In this document: positions 16,457 to 24,847 of the stretch, one piece after another
Numbering within the stretch: the stretch's first letter is position 1
Layout: the number at the start of each line of letters is the position of its first letter
Assembly: GCA_002238925.1 (NCBI GenBank)
Contig: MPNH01000048.1
Span: forward strand, 1 to 41,271
DNA: 41,271 bases
Direction: 5' to 3'
Source: Spirochaetaceae bacterium bin103
GTDB lineage: Bacteria; Spirochaetota; Spirochaetia; SZUA-6; Bin103
Notes under the pieces: generated by a model
Told to the model about the DNA's origin: nothing
Database searches by the model: none
The model's input: the letters and a program-made list of their open reading frames with translations, nothing else
Position numbers and translations under genes: made by a program

Positions 16457-17830
16457 ATGATGTCATCAACATTTCCGGGGCGATGCATTTGCCGACCGCT
16501 GGCGGCGGTCGCGCCTCTCGTTGCGGTCGTCGCGTTGGTCGGTTGCGGACCTGCCGCCGTGCCCACGGCCGACTGCGACACCTGGGCCACCGAGGAGTTC
16601 TTCGAAGATGCTTCGATTCGCGATGTGGCCACCTGCGTGCATGGCGACGGCGACCTCCACGCCCGTGGCGAACACGGCAATACGCTGCTCCACTTTGCCG
16701 CCGGGTACACCAGCGATCCGCGCATTCTCGACAGGCTGCTCGCCGCCGGCGCCGACGTGAACGCGCGCAACGATGCGGGCACCTTTCCCCTGCACTACGC
16801 CGTCGGATTCAACGACGATCCCGCCATGATCACCACCCTGGTCGATGCCGGAGCCGACCTGGAGGGCCGGAACGACATCGGCTTCAGGCCGCTGCACTTC
16901 GGTGCCGCCAACAGTGACGTTCCCGAGATGGTGGCCGCCCTGTTGGACGCCGGTGCGGAACTGAACGCCCAGCATGGCCTGCGTGGCTCGGCACTGCACG
17001 TGGCCGCCGCGTTCAACGGCAACCCGGAGATGATTCGCGTGCTGGTCGCCGCCGGAGCGGATCCGATCGGACTCAACCTGTCCGGGCTCACACCGCTGCA
17101 CAGCGCCGCACTGAACGAGAACCCGGCGGTCTTCACTGCATTGCTGGAAGCCGGCGCCGAGATCAACCACCTGAACCTGTCCGAAGGCACGCCCCTGCAT
17201 GCCGCCGCGCCCGAGGGCCCCCCCCTGCGGCCCGCCGCGGCCGCCACCGACACCCCCGCCGTGATCATGCTGTTGGTGGCCGAGGGGGCAGATCTTGAAC
17301 TGCGCAACGACCGGGGACAATCCGCGCTGCACGTCGCGGCCGCCGAAAGCGAGAATCCGGACGTGGTCGAGGCGCTGCTGAACGCCCATCGCAGCGCCGG
17401 CATCAGTGTGCAGCCGCGCAACAACTACGGCAACACGCCCCTGCACGTGGCCGCGGCCAACAGCTACCTCCCCGTCGTGCTCACCACGCTGGTCCGCGCC
17501 GGGTTGGACATTGGCGCACGCAACCATAACGGCGAGACCCCCCTGCACGCGCTCGCGATTTTTTCGTCGGAGCGAAGGGCGCGGAGAGTGGGTGCCGCGC
17601 TTGCCGGATTGCTGGTCGAACTGGGCGCCGACAAGGACGCGCGCGATGACGACGGCCGCACCCCGTTGCACAGTGCCACCCTGCACAACGAGCACCTGGA
17701 AGTGGTGGTGGCGCTGCTGTCGGTCGAACCGGACGTGAACGCGCGCGACAACCATGGCCGCACCCCGCTCTACTATGCCGTCGACGAGGCTACCGTCGCG
17801 GCACTGAAAGAAGCCGGCGCGACCCGGTAG
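16457..17830 (+). CDS. Ankyrin-repeat lipoprotein
   Basis: 457 residues. An N-terminal signal ends in lipobox LVGC (Cys30), predicting a lipid-anchored exported protein. From about residue 70 to the end there are roughly ten ankyrin repeats of 33-40 residues, each with the pattern '(T)PLHxAA...NPxVVxxLLxAGADxxxRNxxG'. Examples include 'TPLHSAALNENP', 'SALHVAAAESENPDVVEALL' and 'TPLHSATLHNEHLEVVVALL'. The repeats carry inserts of 2-6 residues that make them longer than the canonical 33. Ankyrin repeats bind proteins; an exported version may act at the surface or in the periplasm. The partner is unknown. The start is ATG 16457 or 16460. Confidence 0.9.
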   Translation: MMSSTFPGRCICRPLAAVAPLVAVVALVGCGPAAVPTADCDTWATEEFFEDASIRDVATCVHGDGDLHARGEHGNTLLHFAAGYTSDPRILDRLLAAGADVNARNDAGTFPLHYAVGFNDDPAMITTLVDAGADLEGRNDIGFRPLHFGAANSDVPEMVAALLDAGAELNAQHGLRGSALHVAAAFNGNPEMIRVLVAAGADPIGLNLSGLTPLHSAALNENPAVFTALLEAGAEINHLNLSEGTPLHAAAPEGPPLRPAAAATDTPAVIMLLVAEGADLELRNDRGQSALHVAAAESENPDVVEALLNAHRSAGISVQPRNNYGNTPLHVAAANSYLPVVLTTLVRAGLDIGARNHNGETPLHALAIFSSERRARRVGAALAGLLVELGADKDARDDDGRTPLHSATLHNEHLEVVVALLSVEPDVNARDNHGRTPLYYAVDEATVAALKEAGATR

Positions 17831-17860
17831 GAAGAAATCGGGCAGAATCGGCCGCCGTTC

Positions 17861-17890
17861 TTGACGGTCCGGCGCGCCGTTCCATACTAA
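17861..17890 (+). promoter_or_regulatory. Promoter of the 2-hydroxyacid dehydrogenase gene, leaderless
   Basis: TTGACG (17861-17866), an 18-base spacer and TACTAA (17885-17890). The predicted start site (about 17897) coincides with the ATG at 17896, and no Shine-Dalgarno is present. Confidence 0.5.
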
Positions 17891-17895
17891 TAGCC

Positions 17896-19104
17896 ATGTT
17901 GCGGACCCTGCGCTCGGTGCTGCGCTTCCGGCGGCGGGCGCGTACGCGCGCCGAGCGGCTGCGCGCCCAAGCGGCGAACATCGACGACTTGCGCAGCCTG
18001 GCGCTGCGCCGCCTGCCGAGCGGGGTATTCAACTACATCGACGGCGGCGCCGAGGACGAGGTGACCATGCGCGCCAACAGCGCGGCGTTCCGGCGCTGGA
18101 ACTTCGCCCCGCGTGTGCTGTGCGACGTGTCGCAGGTGGATACCTCCACCACGCTGCTCGGACGCCGGCTGCCGATTCCGCTGGTGCTCGCGCCGGCCGG
18201 ATTCAGCCGCATGCCCGACCCGGACGGCGAGTTGGCGGTGGCGCGCGCCGCCGCCCGCGCCGGGCTCCCGTACAGTCTGTCCACCGTGGCGACGCGCTCG
18301 ATCGAAGAGGTGGCCGCCGCCGCGGACGGCTGCAACTGGTTTCAACTCTATCCGCTGCGCGACCGTGACCTGACCCGCGACCTGGTGCGGCGGGCCGCGG
18401 CCGCCGGCTACCAGGCGATGATGCCCACCGTGGACATGGCGGTTTCCGGCCGCCGCGAGCGCGACGTGCGGCACGGCTTCACGCTGCCCCCGCAGATCGG
18501 TCTGGGCACGATACTGGACGGCATCCGCCACCCCGGCTGGACCTGGCGCTTCATTCGCTCGGAGCCGATCGTGTTCTCCAACGTGATTGGCCGTTCGGCA
18601 GCCGACGGCAACACGCCGGTTGCCCTGGCCGACTTCATCAACACGCAGTTTGATCCCGGGTTTTCCTGGCAGGACGTGGCGTGGCTGCGCGGCGAGTGGC
18701 AGGGAGCGCTGGTCGTCAAGGGCATCCAGACGGTCGCCGACGCCCGTATCGCTGCCGACCACGGCTGCGACGCCATCGTGCTGTCCAACCACGGCGGCCG
18801 CCAGCTCGACGGCGCCCCGCCCGCGCTCGACCTGGTGGCGCCGGTGGCGGATGCGGTGGGCGACCGGGTGGCCGTGATTTGCGACGGCGGCGTGCGCCGC
18901 GGCGGCGACATCGTCAAGGCGCTGGCCCTGGGCGCCCACGCCTGCATGGCCGGGCGCGCCTACCTGTACGGGCTGGGCGCCGGCGGCGAGGCCGGCGTTG
19001 ACTACGCCATCGAGCTGCTGGCCGAGGAAATGCACCGTACCATGGCGCTCATCGGCTGCACCTCGGTAGCACAGATCAGCCGCGCCCACGTGGCCCCGGC
19101 ATGA
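17896..19104 (+). CDS. FMN-dependent alpha-hydroxy acid dehydrogenase/oxidase
   Basis: A 402-residue TIM-barrel flavoenzyme of the lactate dehydrogenase/glycolate oxidase family. Motifs in order: 'FNYIDGGAEDEVT', 'PLVLAPAGF' (FMN phosphate region), 'FQLYPLRDRDL', 'TVDMAVSGRRERD', 'LVVKGIQT' (Lys contacting FMN) and 'VLSNHGGRQLDG', which contains the catalytic His and substrate-binding Arg. 'ICDGGVRRGGDIVKALALGA' then forms the phosphate-binding loop. It oxidises L-lactate or a similar 2-hydroxyacid to the keto acid, passing electrons to quinone or O2; the family does not reveal which. It is followed closely by coaE, probably on the same transcript. Confidence 0.92.
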   Translation: MLRTLRSVLRFRRRARTRAERLRAQAANIDDLRSLALRRLPSGVFNYIDGGAEDEVTMRANSAAFRRWNFAPRVLCDVSQVDTSTTLLGRRLPIPLVLAPAGFSRMPDPDGELAVARAAARAGLPYSLSTVATRSIEEVAAAADGCNWFQLYPLRDRDLTRDLVRRAAAAGYQAMMPTVDMAVSGRRERDVRHGFTLPPQIGLGTILDGIRHPGWTWRFIRSEPIVFSNVIGRSAADGNTPVALADFINTQFDPGFSWQDVAWLRGEWQGALVVKGIQTVADARIAADHGCDAIVLSNHGGRQLDGAPPALDLVAPVADAVGDRVAVICDGGVRRGGDIVKALALGAHACMAGRAYLYGLGAGGEAGVDYAIELLAEEMHRTMALIGCTSVAQISRAHVAPA

Positions 19105-19128
19105 CGCCGTAGCGGCGATGCGGTGGCC

Positions 19129-19749
19129 ATGGGAATGGTGATCGGCCTCACCGGCGGCATCGGCAGCGGCAAGTCGCTGGTCGCCGGCCTGCTCGCGGAG
19201 CGCGGCGCGGCGTTGATCGATGCCGACACCGCCGCACACGAAGTGTACCGTCCGGGCAGCGACGGCTGGCGCGCGGTGGTGGCGGCATTCGGCGACGGGA
19301 TCGTGGACGAGGCCGGCGCCATCTCGCGTCCGCGCCTGGGCCGGATCGTGTTCAGCGACGCCGACGCCCGCGGCAAGCTGAACGCTATCGTCCACCCGCG
19401 GGTACGCCGCCTGCTCGCCGATCGCATCGCGCAGGCCCGGCGCGGTGGCGCGCGGGTGGTGGTGGTGGAAGTGCCGCTCCTGGTGGAGGCGATCAGGGCG
19501 GGCGGCGGCTGGACACGAACGTATGACGAGGTTTGGGTGGTCACCGCCCCGGAACGGCAAGTGATCGACCGCCTGCTGGCGCGCGGCATGACGGAGGCGC
19601 GCATCCGGGCGGTGATGGCGGCGCAGGCGAGCACCGAGGAGCGGCTGCGCTACGCCGACGTGGCAATAGACAACAGCGCCGGAATCGACCGCCTGCGCGA
19701 GCGCGTGGCGGCACTGTGGGACGAGCGGCTGGAGGCGCGTGCGACGTAG
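19129..19749 (+). CDS. coaE: Dephospho-CoA kinase
   Basis: A 206-residue P-loop kinase that phosphorylates the 3'-hydroxyl of dephospho-CoA, the last step of coenzyme A synthesis. The P-loop 'GGIGSGKS' is at residues 9-16. 'LIDADTAAHEV' is the substrate Asp motif. 'LNAIVHPRVR' is the CoA-domain hallmark, 'VVEVPLLVEA' the Walker-B-like strand, and 'RLLARGMTEARIRAVMAAQ' the lid and Gln motif. The start could be ATG 19129, ATG 19135 or GTG 19123; no Shine-Dalgarno decides it. It is a housekeeping gene, 24 bases after the flavoenzyme gene. Confidence 0.93.
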   Translation: MGMVIGLTGGIGSGKSLVAGLLAERGAALIDADTAAHEVYRPGSDGWRAVVAAFGDGIVDEAGAISRPRLGRIVFSDADARGKLNAIVHPRVRRLLADRIAQARRGGARVVVVEVPLLVEAIRAGGGWTRTYDEVWVVTAPERQVIDRLLARGMTEARIRAVMAAQASTEERLRYADVAIDNSAGIDRLRERVAALWDERLEARAT

Positions 19750-19802
19750 CGGCTGGACCTGCCGGCACTTGGTGATACGATACCGGCACGATGGGAGGTA
19801 CG

Positions 19803-20192
19803 ATGCCGTTTTTTGCACTGAACGAGCTGCCGAAGCTGGAGCTGTTTCCCGGCATTCGCAGCGCCCTGGTAGCGGGTAAGCGGGTAATGCTGTCGGCGCT
19901 GGAGATGGACGCTGGCGGCGTGGTGCCGGAGCACAGCCATCCGCATGAACAGGCGGGCCTGGTCCTGGAGGGAACGCTGCGCCTGCGCATCGGCGACGAC
20001 GAGCGCGAGCTGGAGCCGGGCGACGCGTTCCTGATTCCAGCCAACGTCGTTCACTCCGGTGTGGTGACCGCCGGGCCCGCCCGCGTGCTCGACATCTTCA
20101 GCCCGGTGCGCGAGGACTACGTGAACCGCTACAACAGCTTCACCGGCACCGGCCGCGACACCCGCTGGCAGGACCGCGCAACCGGCCGGTAA
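19803..20192 (+). CDS. Single-domain cupin protein
   Basis: 129 residues with one beta-barrel. Cupin motif 1 is 'PEHSHPHEQAGLVLEG', with His, His and Glu as metal ligands. Motif 2 is 'PANVVHSGVV', with the fourth ligand His. The tail 'VLDIFSPVREDY' is typical of this small cupin group. 'MPFF' is the conserved N-terminus, so ATG 19803 is preferred although its GGAGGT (19794-19799) is only 3 bases away. ATG 19791, preceded by the extended -10 sequence TGATACGAT, is the alternative. Function beyond metal-dependent small-molecule binding or isomerisation cannot be assigned. Confidence 0.88.
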   Translation: MPFFALNELPKLELFPGIRSALVAGKRVMLSALEMDAGGVVPEHSHPHEQAGLVLEGTLRLRIGDDERELEPGDAFLIPANVVHSGVVTAGPARVLDIFSPVREDYVNRYNSFTGTGRDTRWQDRATGR

Positions 20193-20195
20193 CGG

Positions 20196-21446
20196 TCAAC
20201 TGGTGGCGGCTGCCACCGGCCGCGGCGCAGGAGCGGTGGGGCGTGGGATGCCGAACGCGGTAATGGCGGTCACCACCGCGATCATGCCGGCGAGCAGGAA
20301 CACCACCTCGTAGCCGGACGCCTTCCAGATGATGCCGCCGAGCAGGGGCACCGTCATCGAGAAGATGTGGTCGACCGTCACCCCCATCGACAGCGTCGTG
20401 GACAGTTCGTCGCGGTCGGCGCACAGCCGGCCCACGTACACCGCGCGCGCGGCGCCGACGAAAAACAGCACGTGGTCGACCACGTAGGTGGCGCCGATCA
20501 CGATCAGGCCGATCGCCGGCGGGAACAGCTGCGCCCCGTAGCCGTACATCAGGCACACTCCGCACAGCAGCAGCGCGTCGGTGCTCAGCACCGCACGCGG
20601 CCCGTAGCGGTCAATGAGCCGTCCGATCAGGGGCTGCGCCACCAGGTTGGTTGCCGCGGTGGCCACCCACAGTATGGCGATGGTCTGCACCGGCTGCTCG
20701 TAGATTACCACCAGCACCCACACGGCAAAGGTGATGAACACCTGCTTGCGCACGCCGAACAGGGCGCACAGTGCGTAGTAGCGCGCGAACTTGCGCTTCA
20801 GCACCAGCTTGCGGCTTCGCATGCGCACCTCGGGCTGATTGCGCATGGCCAGCCGGGTGAGCGCCATCGAGGCCAGGAACAGCCCCGCCGCCACCGCGAA
20901 GTAGAACCCGAAGTCCAGCTCCGTGACGGCGTGCAGCCCCCATACGATGCCGGCCATCGCCAGCCCGGCCAGCGTTTTCCAGAAGCCGATCCGCCCGAGC
21001 CTGCTGCCGGCGCTCGCCAGGTCGCCGTGATCGACCACGATGGCGCGCTCGATCAGCATGCCCATGTGCTGTCCCGCCGAGTAGCACATCAGGAACAGGA
21101 TCAGCGGCAGGCCGGGACCGATGCCGCCAATTCCGTCGGCGAGCGCCCGCGCCGGCAGCAGCGCCAGCCCCGCCACCCCGATGGCTGCCACCACCGCGGC
21201 GAGCGAGAACAGGCGCCGTTCGGTCAGGGTGCCGAGCAGCACCACGTAGAACACCATCGCGAAGCCCTGCGACTCGCGCGGGAACTCCAGGAACCCGCGG
21301 TACCATTCGCCGATCTCGAAGCGCTCGCGCAGGAAGTTGGCGAAGTTCACCTCCACCGTGGTAGTGGCGGCGGCGAACGCGGCAAACGCCATCACCAGAA
21401 TCAGGTACGCGCGCATCGCATCGCGGCGTGCCGGGCTGGTGGCCAT
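20196..21446 (-). CDS. Major facilitator superfamily transporter
   Basis: 416 residues with about 12 hydrophobic helices. The mid-protein motif 'LIGRLIDRYGPRAVLSTDALLL' is an MFS motif-A-like loop between helices, and the central cytoplasmic loop is short and basic ('RKLVLKRKFARYY'). The ATG overlaps the stop of the RND exporter gene by one base (TGATG), so the two are co-translated. The substrate is not deducible. It ends only a few bases from the convergent cupin gene stop. Confidence 0.88.
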   Translation of the reverse strand: MATSPARRDAMRAYLILVMAFAAFAAATTTVEVNFANFLRERFEIGEWYRGFLEFPRESQGFAMVFYVVLLGTLTERRLFSLAAVVAAIGVAGLALLPARALADGIGGIGPGLPLILFLMCYSAGQHMGMLIERAIVVDHGDLASAGSRLGRIGFWKTLAGLAMAGIVWGLHAVTELDFGFYFAVAAGLFLASMALTRLAMRNQPEVRMRSRKLVLKRKFARYYALCALFGVRKQVFITFAVWVLVVIYEQPVQTIAILWVATAATNLVAQPLIGRLIDRYGPRAVLSTDALLLCGVCLMYGYGAQLFPPAIGLIVIGATYVVDHVLFFVGAARAVYVGRLCADRDELSTTLSMGVTVDHIFSMTVPLLGGIIWKASGYEVVFLLAGMIAVVTAITAFGIPRPTAPAPRPVAAATS

Positions 21447-23872
21447 CAGTGGGATCCTTTCACGACGGTTGCGGCGCCCGCAGCGGTGGGCGCCCGGCCC
21501 CGAATGTACCAGAGCATGGCGGGTACGAATGCCAGCGAACCCACCGCCGCCGCCGCAATGGTGGCCGCCAGCAAGCCGCCGAGCCGCGCAACCGGGGTAA
21601 AGCTCGACAGTGCCAGGACGAGCAGGCCGGCAGCCAGCGACACCGTGTTGATCACGATCGCCCGTCCGGAGGTCACCATCGTTGCTCGGATCATGCGTCC
21701 CGCGTCGCCGGACGGCCGCTCGCGCGCGCGGCGCAGGAACCCGACGATCACGTGCACGGCGTAATCCACGCCGGCGCCCACCGCGACGCTCGAGAACATC
21801 ATGGTCAGCGTGTCGAGCGAACGGCGGGTGATGGCGAGGAAGGCAAGAATCACCAGAATGCCGAACGCCATCGGCAGCAGTGCCAGCACGCCGAGCGCCG
21901 CCGAACGGAAGCCGACGGCAGCGACCGCGAACACCAGCACCAGCGCCACGGCCATCGAGATCAGGTGGTCGCGCACCAGCACCTCGGTGAGGCGCAGGGC
22001 AGCCACGCTGCCGCTCCAGATCTGCACGCCAAGCTCCGCCGGCAGATGCGCGCCCGCCAAGTGCTCGACGCGATCGAGCAGTTCACGCAGGCGCCCCTCC
22101 AGGAAGAACGTGTCCTCGCGCACGTCGAACACGCGCGCGTTCAGGTGCAGTTGGGTGCCGTCGGCGGAAACGGGCGCGGCTCCCATGGCGCTGCCGGCGT
22201 CCCGCATCGCGGCGAGCACGCGCGCCAGCAGCAGCAGGGCGGCGCGCCGTTCCGGCACCTCGAGCCGGCCGCTCAGCGCCAGGTTCATGCGCTCCAGCTC
22301 GGAGATGAACGAATAGCTCCAGCTCACGCCGGGCAGGGCGCGCACCTCGTGCTCGAACCGTGCCACTTGGCGCAGCACCTCGGGGCGGAGGAAGTATCCG
22401 CCCTGCGGCTCGCCGGCGGTGTCGCGCGGGGCGGAAATGGTCACGTTGAAGTCGACAAATCCGCCGAGCCGGCGCTGCACGTGCAGATTGCTGTCCATCA
22501 CCGTGTCGCGGCCGCGGAAGAAGCGGGTAAAGTCGGTCTCGTAGCGCAGGCCGAGGGCGGCGACCGCGAGCAGCGCGAACAGGATCGGCAGCACGATTGC
22601 AATGCTGCGCCGGTGCGCCAGCACCCGCCCGGAGAGCGCGAACATCGCCTTGGTCAGGCGCATCGATTCGTCGCTGCGCGGCGGGCGCGGGCGCACGCGC
22701 AACACCTGCACGCAGGCCGGCAGGAACAGCAGCGCGAGCACCGCACAGTAGGCAATGCCGAGTCCGGTGATCACGCCGAACTCGCGCACCGCGGCGATCG
22801 ACGCGGTGGCCAGGCCAGTGAAGCCGGCGGCCGTGGTTACCGCGGCCAGCACCACCGTAACCCCGATCGGGCCGAGGCCGGCCACCGAACCGGCAAACCG
22901 GTCGGCTCGCTCGGCATGCGGCGCACGGGCGCCGGCGCCCGGCCCGCCGCCAACGGCGGGCAGCAGGTAGGCGGTCAGGATGTGCACGCTGTAAGCGCTG
23001 CCGAGGGTCATTACGAACGGCGGCGTGGTGATGCTCACGATAGTGAAGTCGAGGCCCAGGGCGCTCATCGTGCCCACCGTCCACACGGTGGCGATGGCGA
23101 CCACCAGCACCGGCAGGATCATGGCGGCCAGCGAGCGGAAGCTCACGTAGTAGGTCGCCATGATTACCGCCACCGACACCACCAGCAGCAGCGGCAAGTC
23201 GCCGGTCAGGTGGTCGCGCGTGGCCGCGTCGATGGTCGGCATGCCGGCCAGCGCAACCTCCACCCCCGCGTCGCGCAGCGGTTGCACGGCGGCGTCGACG
23301 GCAGCCAGCAGCGGGCGGTAATCGGCGCGCAGCGGTACGTTGAACAGTACGCCCAGGGCGGCGCCGTCATCGGACACCACCAGGCCGCGCGCCAGCGGAT
23401 CGGCCGCCAGGCGCTGCCTGAACCGCTCGACCGCGGCGGCGTCCACCGGGGCGGTTCCGCCCGGCGCGGCGGGTTCGAACAGCAACCGCCCACCGGCGCG
23501 CACGTATGAGATAAACCGGTACGGGTCGATAACGGCGGTCACCTCGGGGCGCGCCTCGATGCGCTCGACGGCGCCGCGCAGCGCCGCCAGTGACGCCGGC
23601 GCGAACAACCCTTCGCCCTCCGCGAGCAGAATCAGCCAGTCGATCTGCTCCCGGGTCTGTGCATGTTCCTCCATCAGGCTGACCACCTCGGAGTCGCGCG
23701 GCAACAACTCGTCGACGTTGGCGCTCACCCCCACCCGCGCCGCGGACCAGCCGGCGGCAGCGGTCAGCGCGGCGACAATCGCGAGCACCACCGCCGGGTA
23801 GCGCGCCGCCGACCGCATACCGGACTGGACGGCGCGTTCCAGCCAGGCGGCGCCGCGGGTCGGCTGCTTCAC
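21446..23872 (-). CDS. RND/MMPL-family exporter
   Basis: An 808-residue membrane protein with the duplicated RND layout. There is one N-terminal helix, a large exported loop (about residues 45-215), a five-to-six-helix bundle (~225-440), then a second exported loop and a second helix bundle (~620-800). 'DELLPRDSEVVSLMEEH' after helix 1 is typical of the MMPL/HpnN-type 'predicted exporter' group, which moves lipids or hydrophobic compounds. The start is GTG 23872, with a weak upstream ribosome site. No membrane-fusion protein or outer-membrane channel is adjacent, consistent with the group. It is the first gene of a two-gene unit with the MFS transporter. Confidence 0.9.
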   Translation of the reverse strand: MKQPTRGAAWLERAVQSGMRSAARYPAVVLAIVAALTAAAGWSAARVGVSANVDELLPRDSEVVSLMEEHAQTREQIDWLILLAEGEGLFAPASLAALRGAVERIEARPEVTAVIDPYRFISYVRAGGRLLFEPAAPGGTAPVDAAAVERFRQRLAADPLARGLVVSDDGAALGVLFNVPLRADYRPLLAAVDAAVQPLRDAGVEVALAGMPTIDAATRDHLTGDLPLLLVVSVAVIMATYYVSFRSLAAMILPVLVVAIATVWTVGTMSALGLDFTIVSITTPPFVMTLGSAYSVHILTAYLLPAVGGGPGAGARAPHAERADRFAGSVAGLGPIGVTVVLAAVTTAAGFTGLATASIAAVREFGVITGLGIAYCAVLALLFLPACVQVLRVRPRPPRSDESMRLTKAMFALSGRVLAHRRSIAIVLPILFALLAVAALGLRYETDFTRFFRGRDTVMDSNLHVQRRLGGFVDFNVTISAPRDTAGEPQGGYFLRPEVLRQVARFEHEVRALPGVSWSYSFISELERMNLALSGRLEVPERRAALLLLARVLAAMRDAGSAMGAAPVSADGTQLHLNARVFDVREDTFFLEGRLRELLDRVEHLAGAHLPAELGVQIWSGSVAALRLTEVLVRDHLISMAVALVLVFAVAAVGFRSAALGVLALLPMAFGILVILAFLAITRRSLDTLTMMFSSVAVGAGVDYAVHVIVGFLRRARERPSGDAGRMIRATMVTSGRAIVINTVSLAAGLLVLALSSFTPVARLGGLLAATIAAAAVGSLAFVPAMLWYIRGRAPTAAGAATVVKGSH

Positions 23873-24058
23873 GGTTGCATCTCAGGGTGATCGGTCATGG
23901 ATCGGTGGCTGCAGGAACGTGGCGGGAACTGCATTATCGCCAAACCGGCGTCCGCGCGGCAACCGTACCAGCCGTACCAGGCGTGGCGCGGCGGTACGCC
24001 GGTTGCGCGAGGCGGCGGCGGGTTGGCACCATGCGGCTGCACGGGGAGGCAACGCGCG

Positions 24059-24832
24059 ATGGCAGACAGATTGCGGAACAAGGTGGCGCTGGTGACCGGC
24101 GCCGGGTCGGGGATCGGGGCAGCCACGGCGGCGCTGTTCGCCGCCGAGGGGGCGGCGGTCGGGCTCGGAGACCGCAACGCGGAGCCGATCGAGAAGCACG
24201 CGGCCGCGCTGGCCGCCGGCGGCGCCACGGCGCTTGCGCTGGCCGGCGACGTGACCAGTGCGGCGGACGCCGAACGGCTGGTTGAGGCGGTGACGGAGCG
24301 CTGGGGCCGCATCGACATCCTGGTCAACTGTGCCGGGGTAACGCCGCGCTATGCGCCGCCGGAGTGGGACTACGAGCAGACCTGGGACTGGGTGATCGCG
24401 GTCAACCTCAAGGGCACCTACCTGATGTCGCGCTTCGCCACCGCCCGCATGCAGCAGCAGGGCGGCGGCGCGGTGGTCAACCTGTCCTCCATCTACGGCC
24501 TGGTCGGGCGGCCCTCCTTCTTCGGCACCGGGCACGACCCCTACCCGCCCGCCAAGGGCGGCATCATCACGCTGACCAAGGACATGGCCAACGCCCTCGG
24601 CAAGCACGGCATTCGCATCAACGCGCTGTGCCCGGGCTTCATCTACACGCACATGACCCGCACTCTGACCGAGGATCCCGATTGGCTGCGCCAGATGGAG
24701 GCTATGGAGCCGCTCGGCCGGCTCGGCCAACCGGAGGAGGTTGCCCGCGCCGCGCTGTTCCTCGCCTCCGACGACGCCTCCTTCATTACCGGCGTGGCGC
24801 TGCCGGTGGACGGCGGCTACACCGCCCAGTAG
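24059..24832 (+). CDS. Short-chain dehydrogenase/reductase (SDR)
   Basis: A 257-residue classical SDR: 'TGAGSGIGAA' cofactor loop near residue 15, 'VNCAGVTPR', catalytic Ser in 'NLSSIYG', Tyr/Lys in 'YPPAKGG', and the C-terminal 'ITGVALPVDGGYTAQ'. The segment between Ser and Tyr is about eight residues longer than usual ('LVGRPSFFGTGHDPY'), seen in some sugar-alcohol and gluconate dehydrogenases. ATG 24059 is chosen because GGGGAGG lies 9 bases upstream. It is divergent from the RND exporter gene and convergent with the D-threonine-aldolase-type gene. Confidence 0.92.
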   Translation: MADRLRNKVALVTGAGSGIGAATAALFAAEGAAVGLGDRNAEPIEKHAAALAAGGATALALAGDVTSAADAERLVEAVTERWGRIDILVNCAGVTPRYAPPEWDYEQTWDWVIAVNLKGTYLMSRFATARMQQQGGGAVVNLSSIYGLVGRPSFFGTGHDPYPPAKGGIITLTKDMANALGKHGIRINALCPGFIYTHMTRTLTEDPDWLRQMEAMEPLGRLGQPEEVARAALFLASDDASFITGVALPVDGGYTAQ

Positions 24833-24847
24833 CGTACCCGGCTGGGC

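Noticed and set aside
17887..19818. A 643-codon minus-strand frame across the FMN dehydrogenase and coaE
   Set aside because: It spans two clear plus-strand genes and has the composition typical of GC-rich antisense frames.
21428..23509. Long plus-strand frame opposite the RND exporter, rich in His/Gln/Arg
   Set aside because: Antisense shadow of a complete 808-residue membrane protein.
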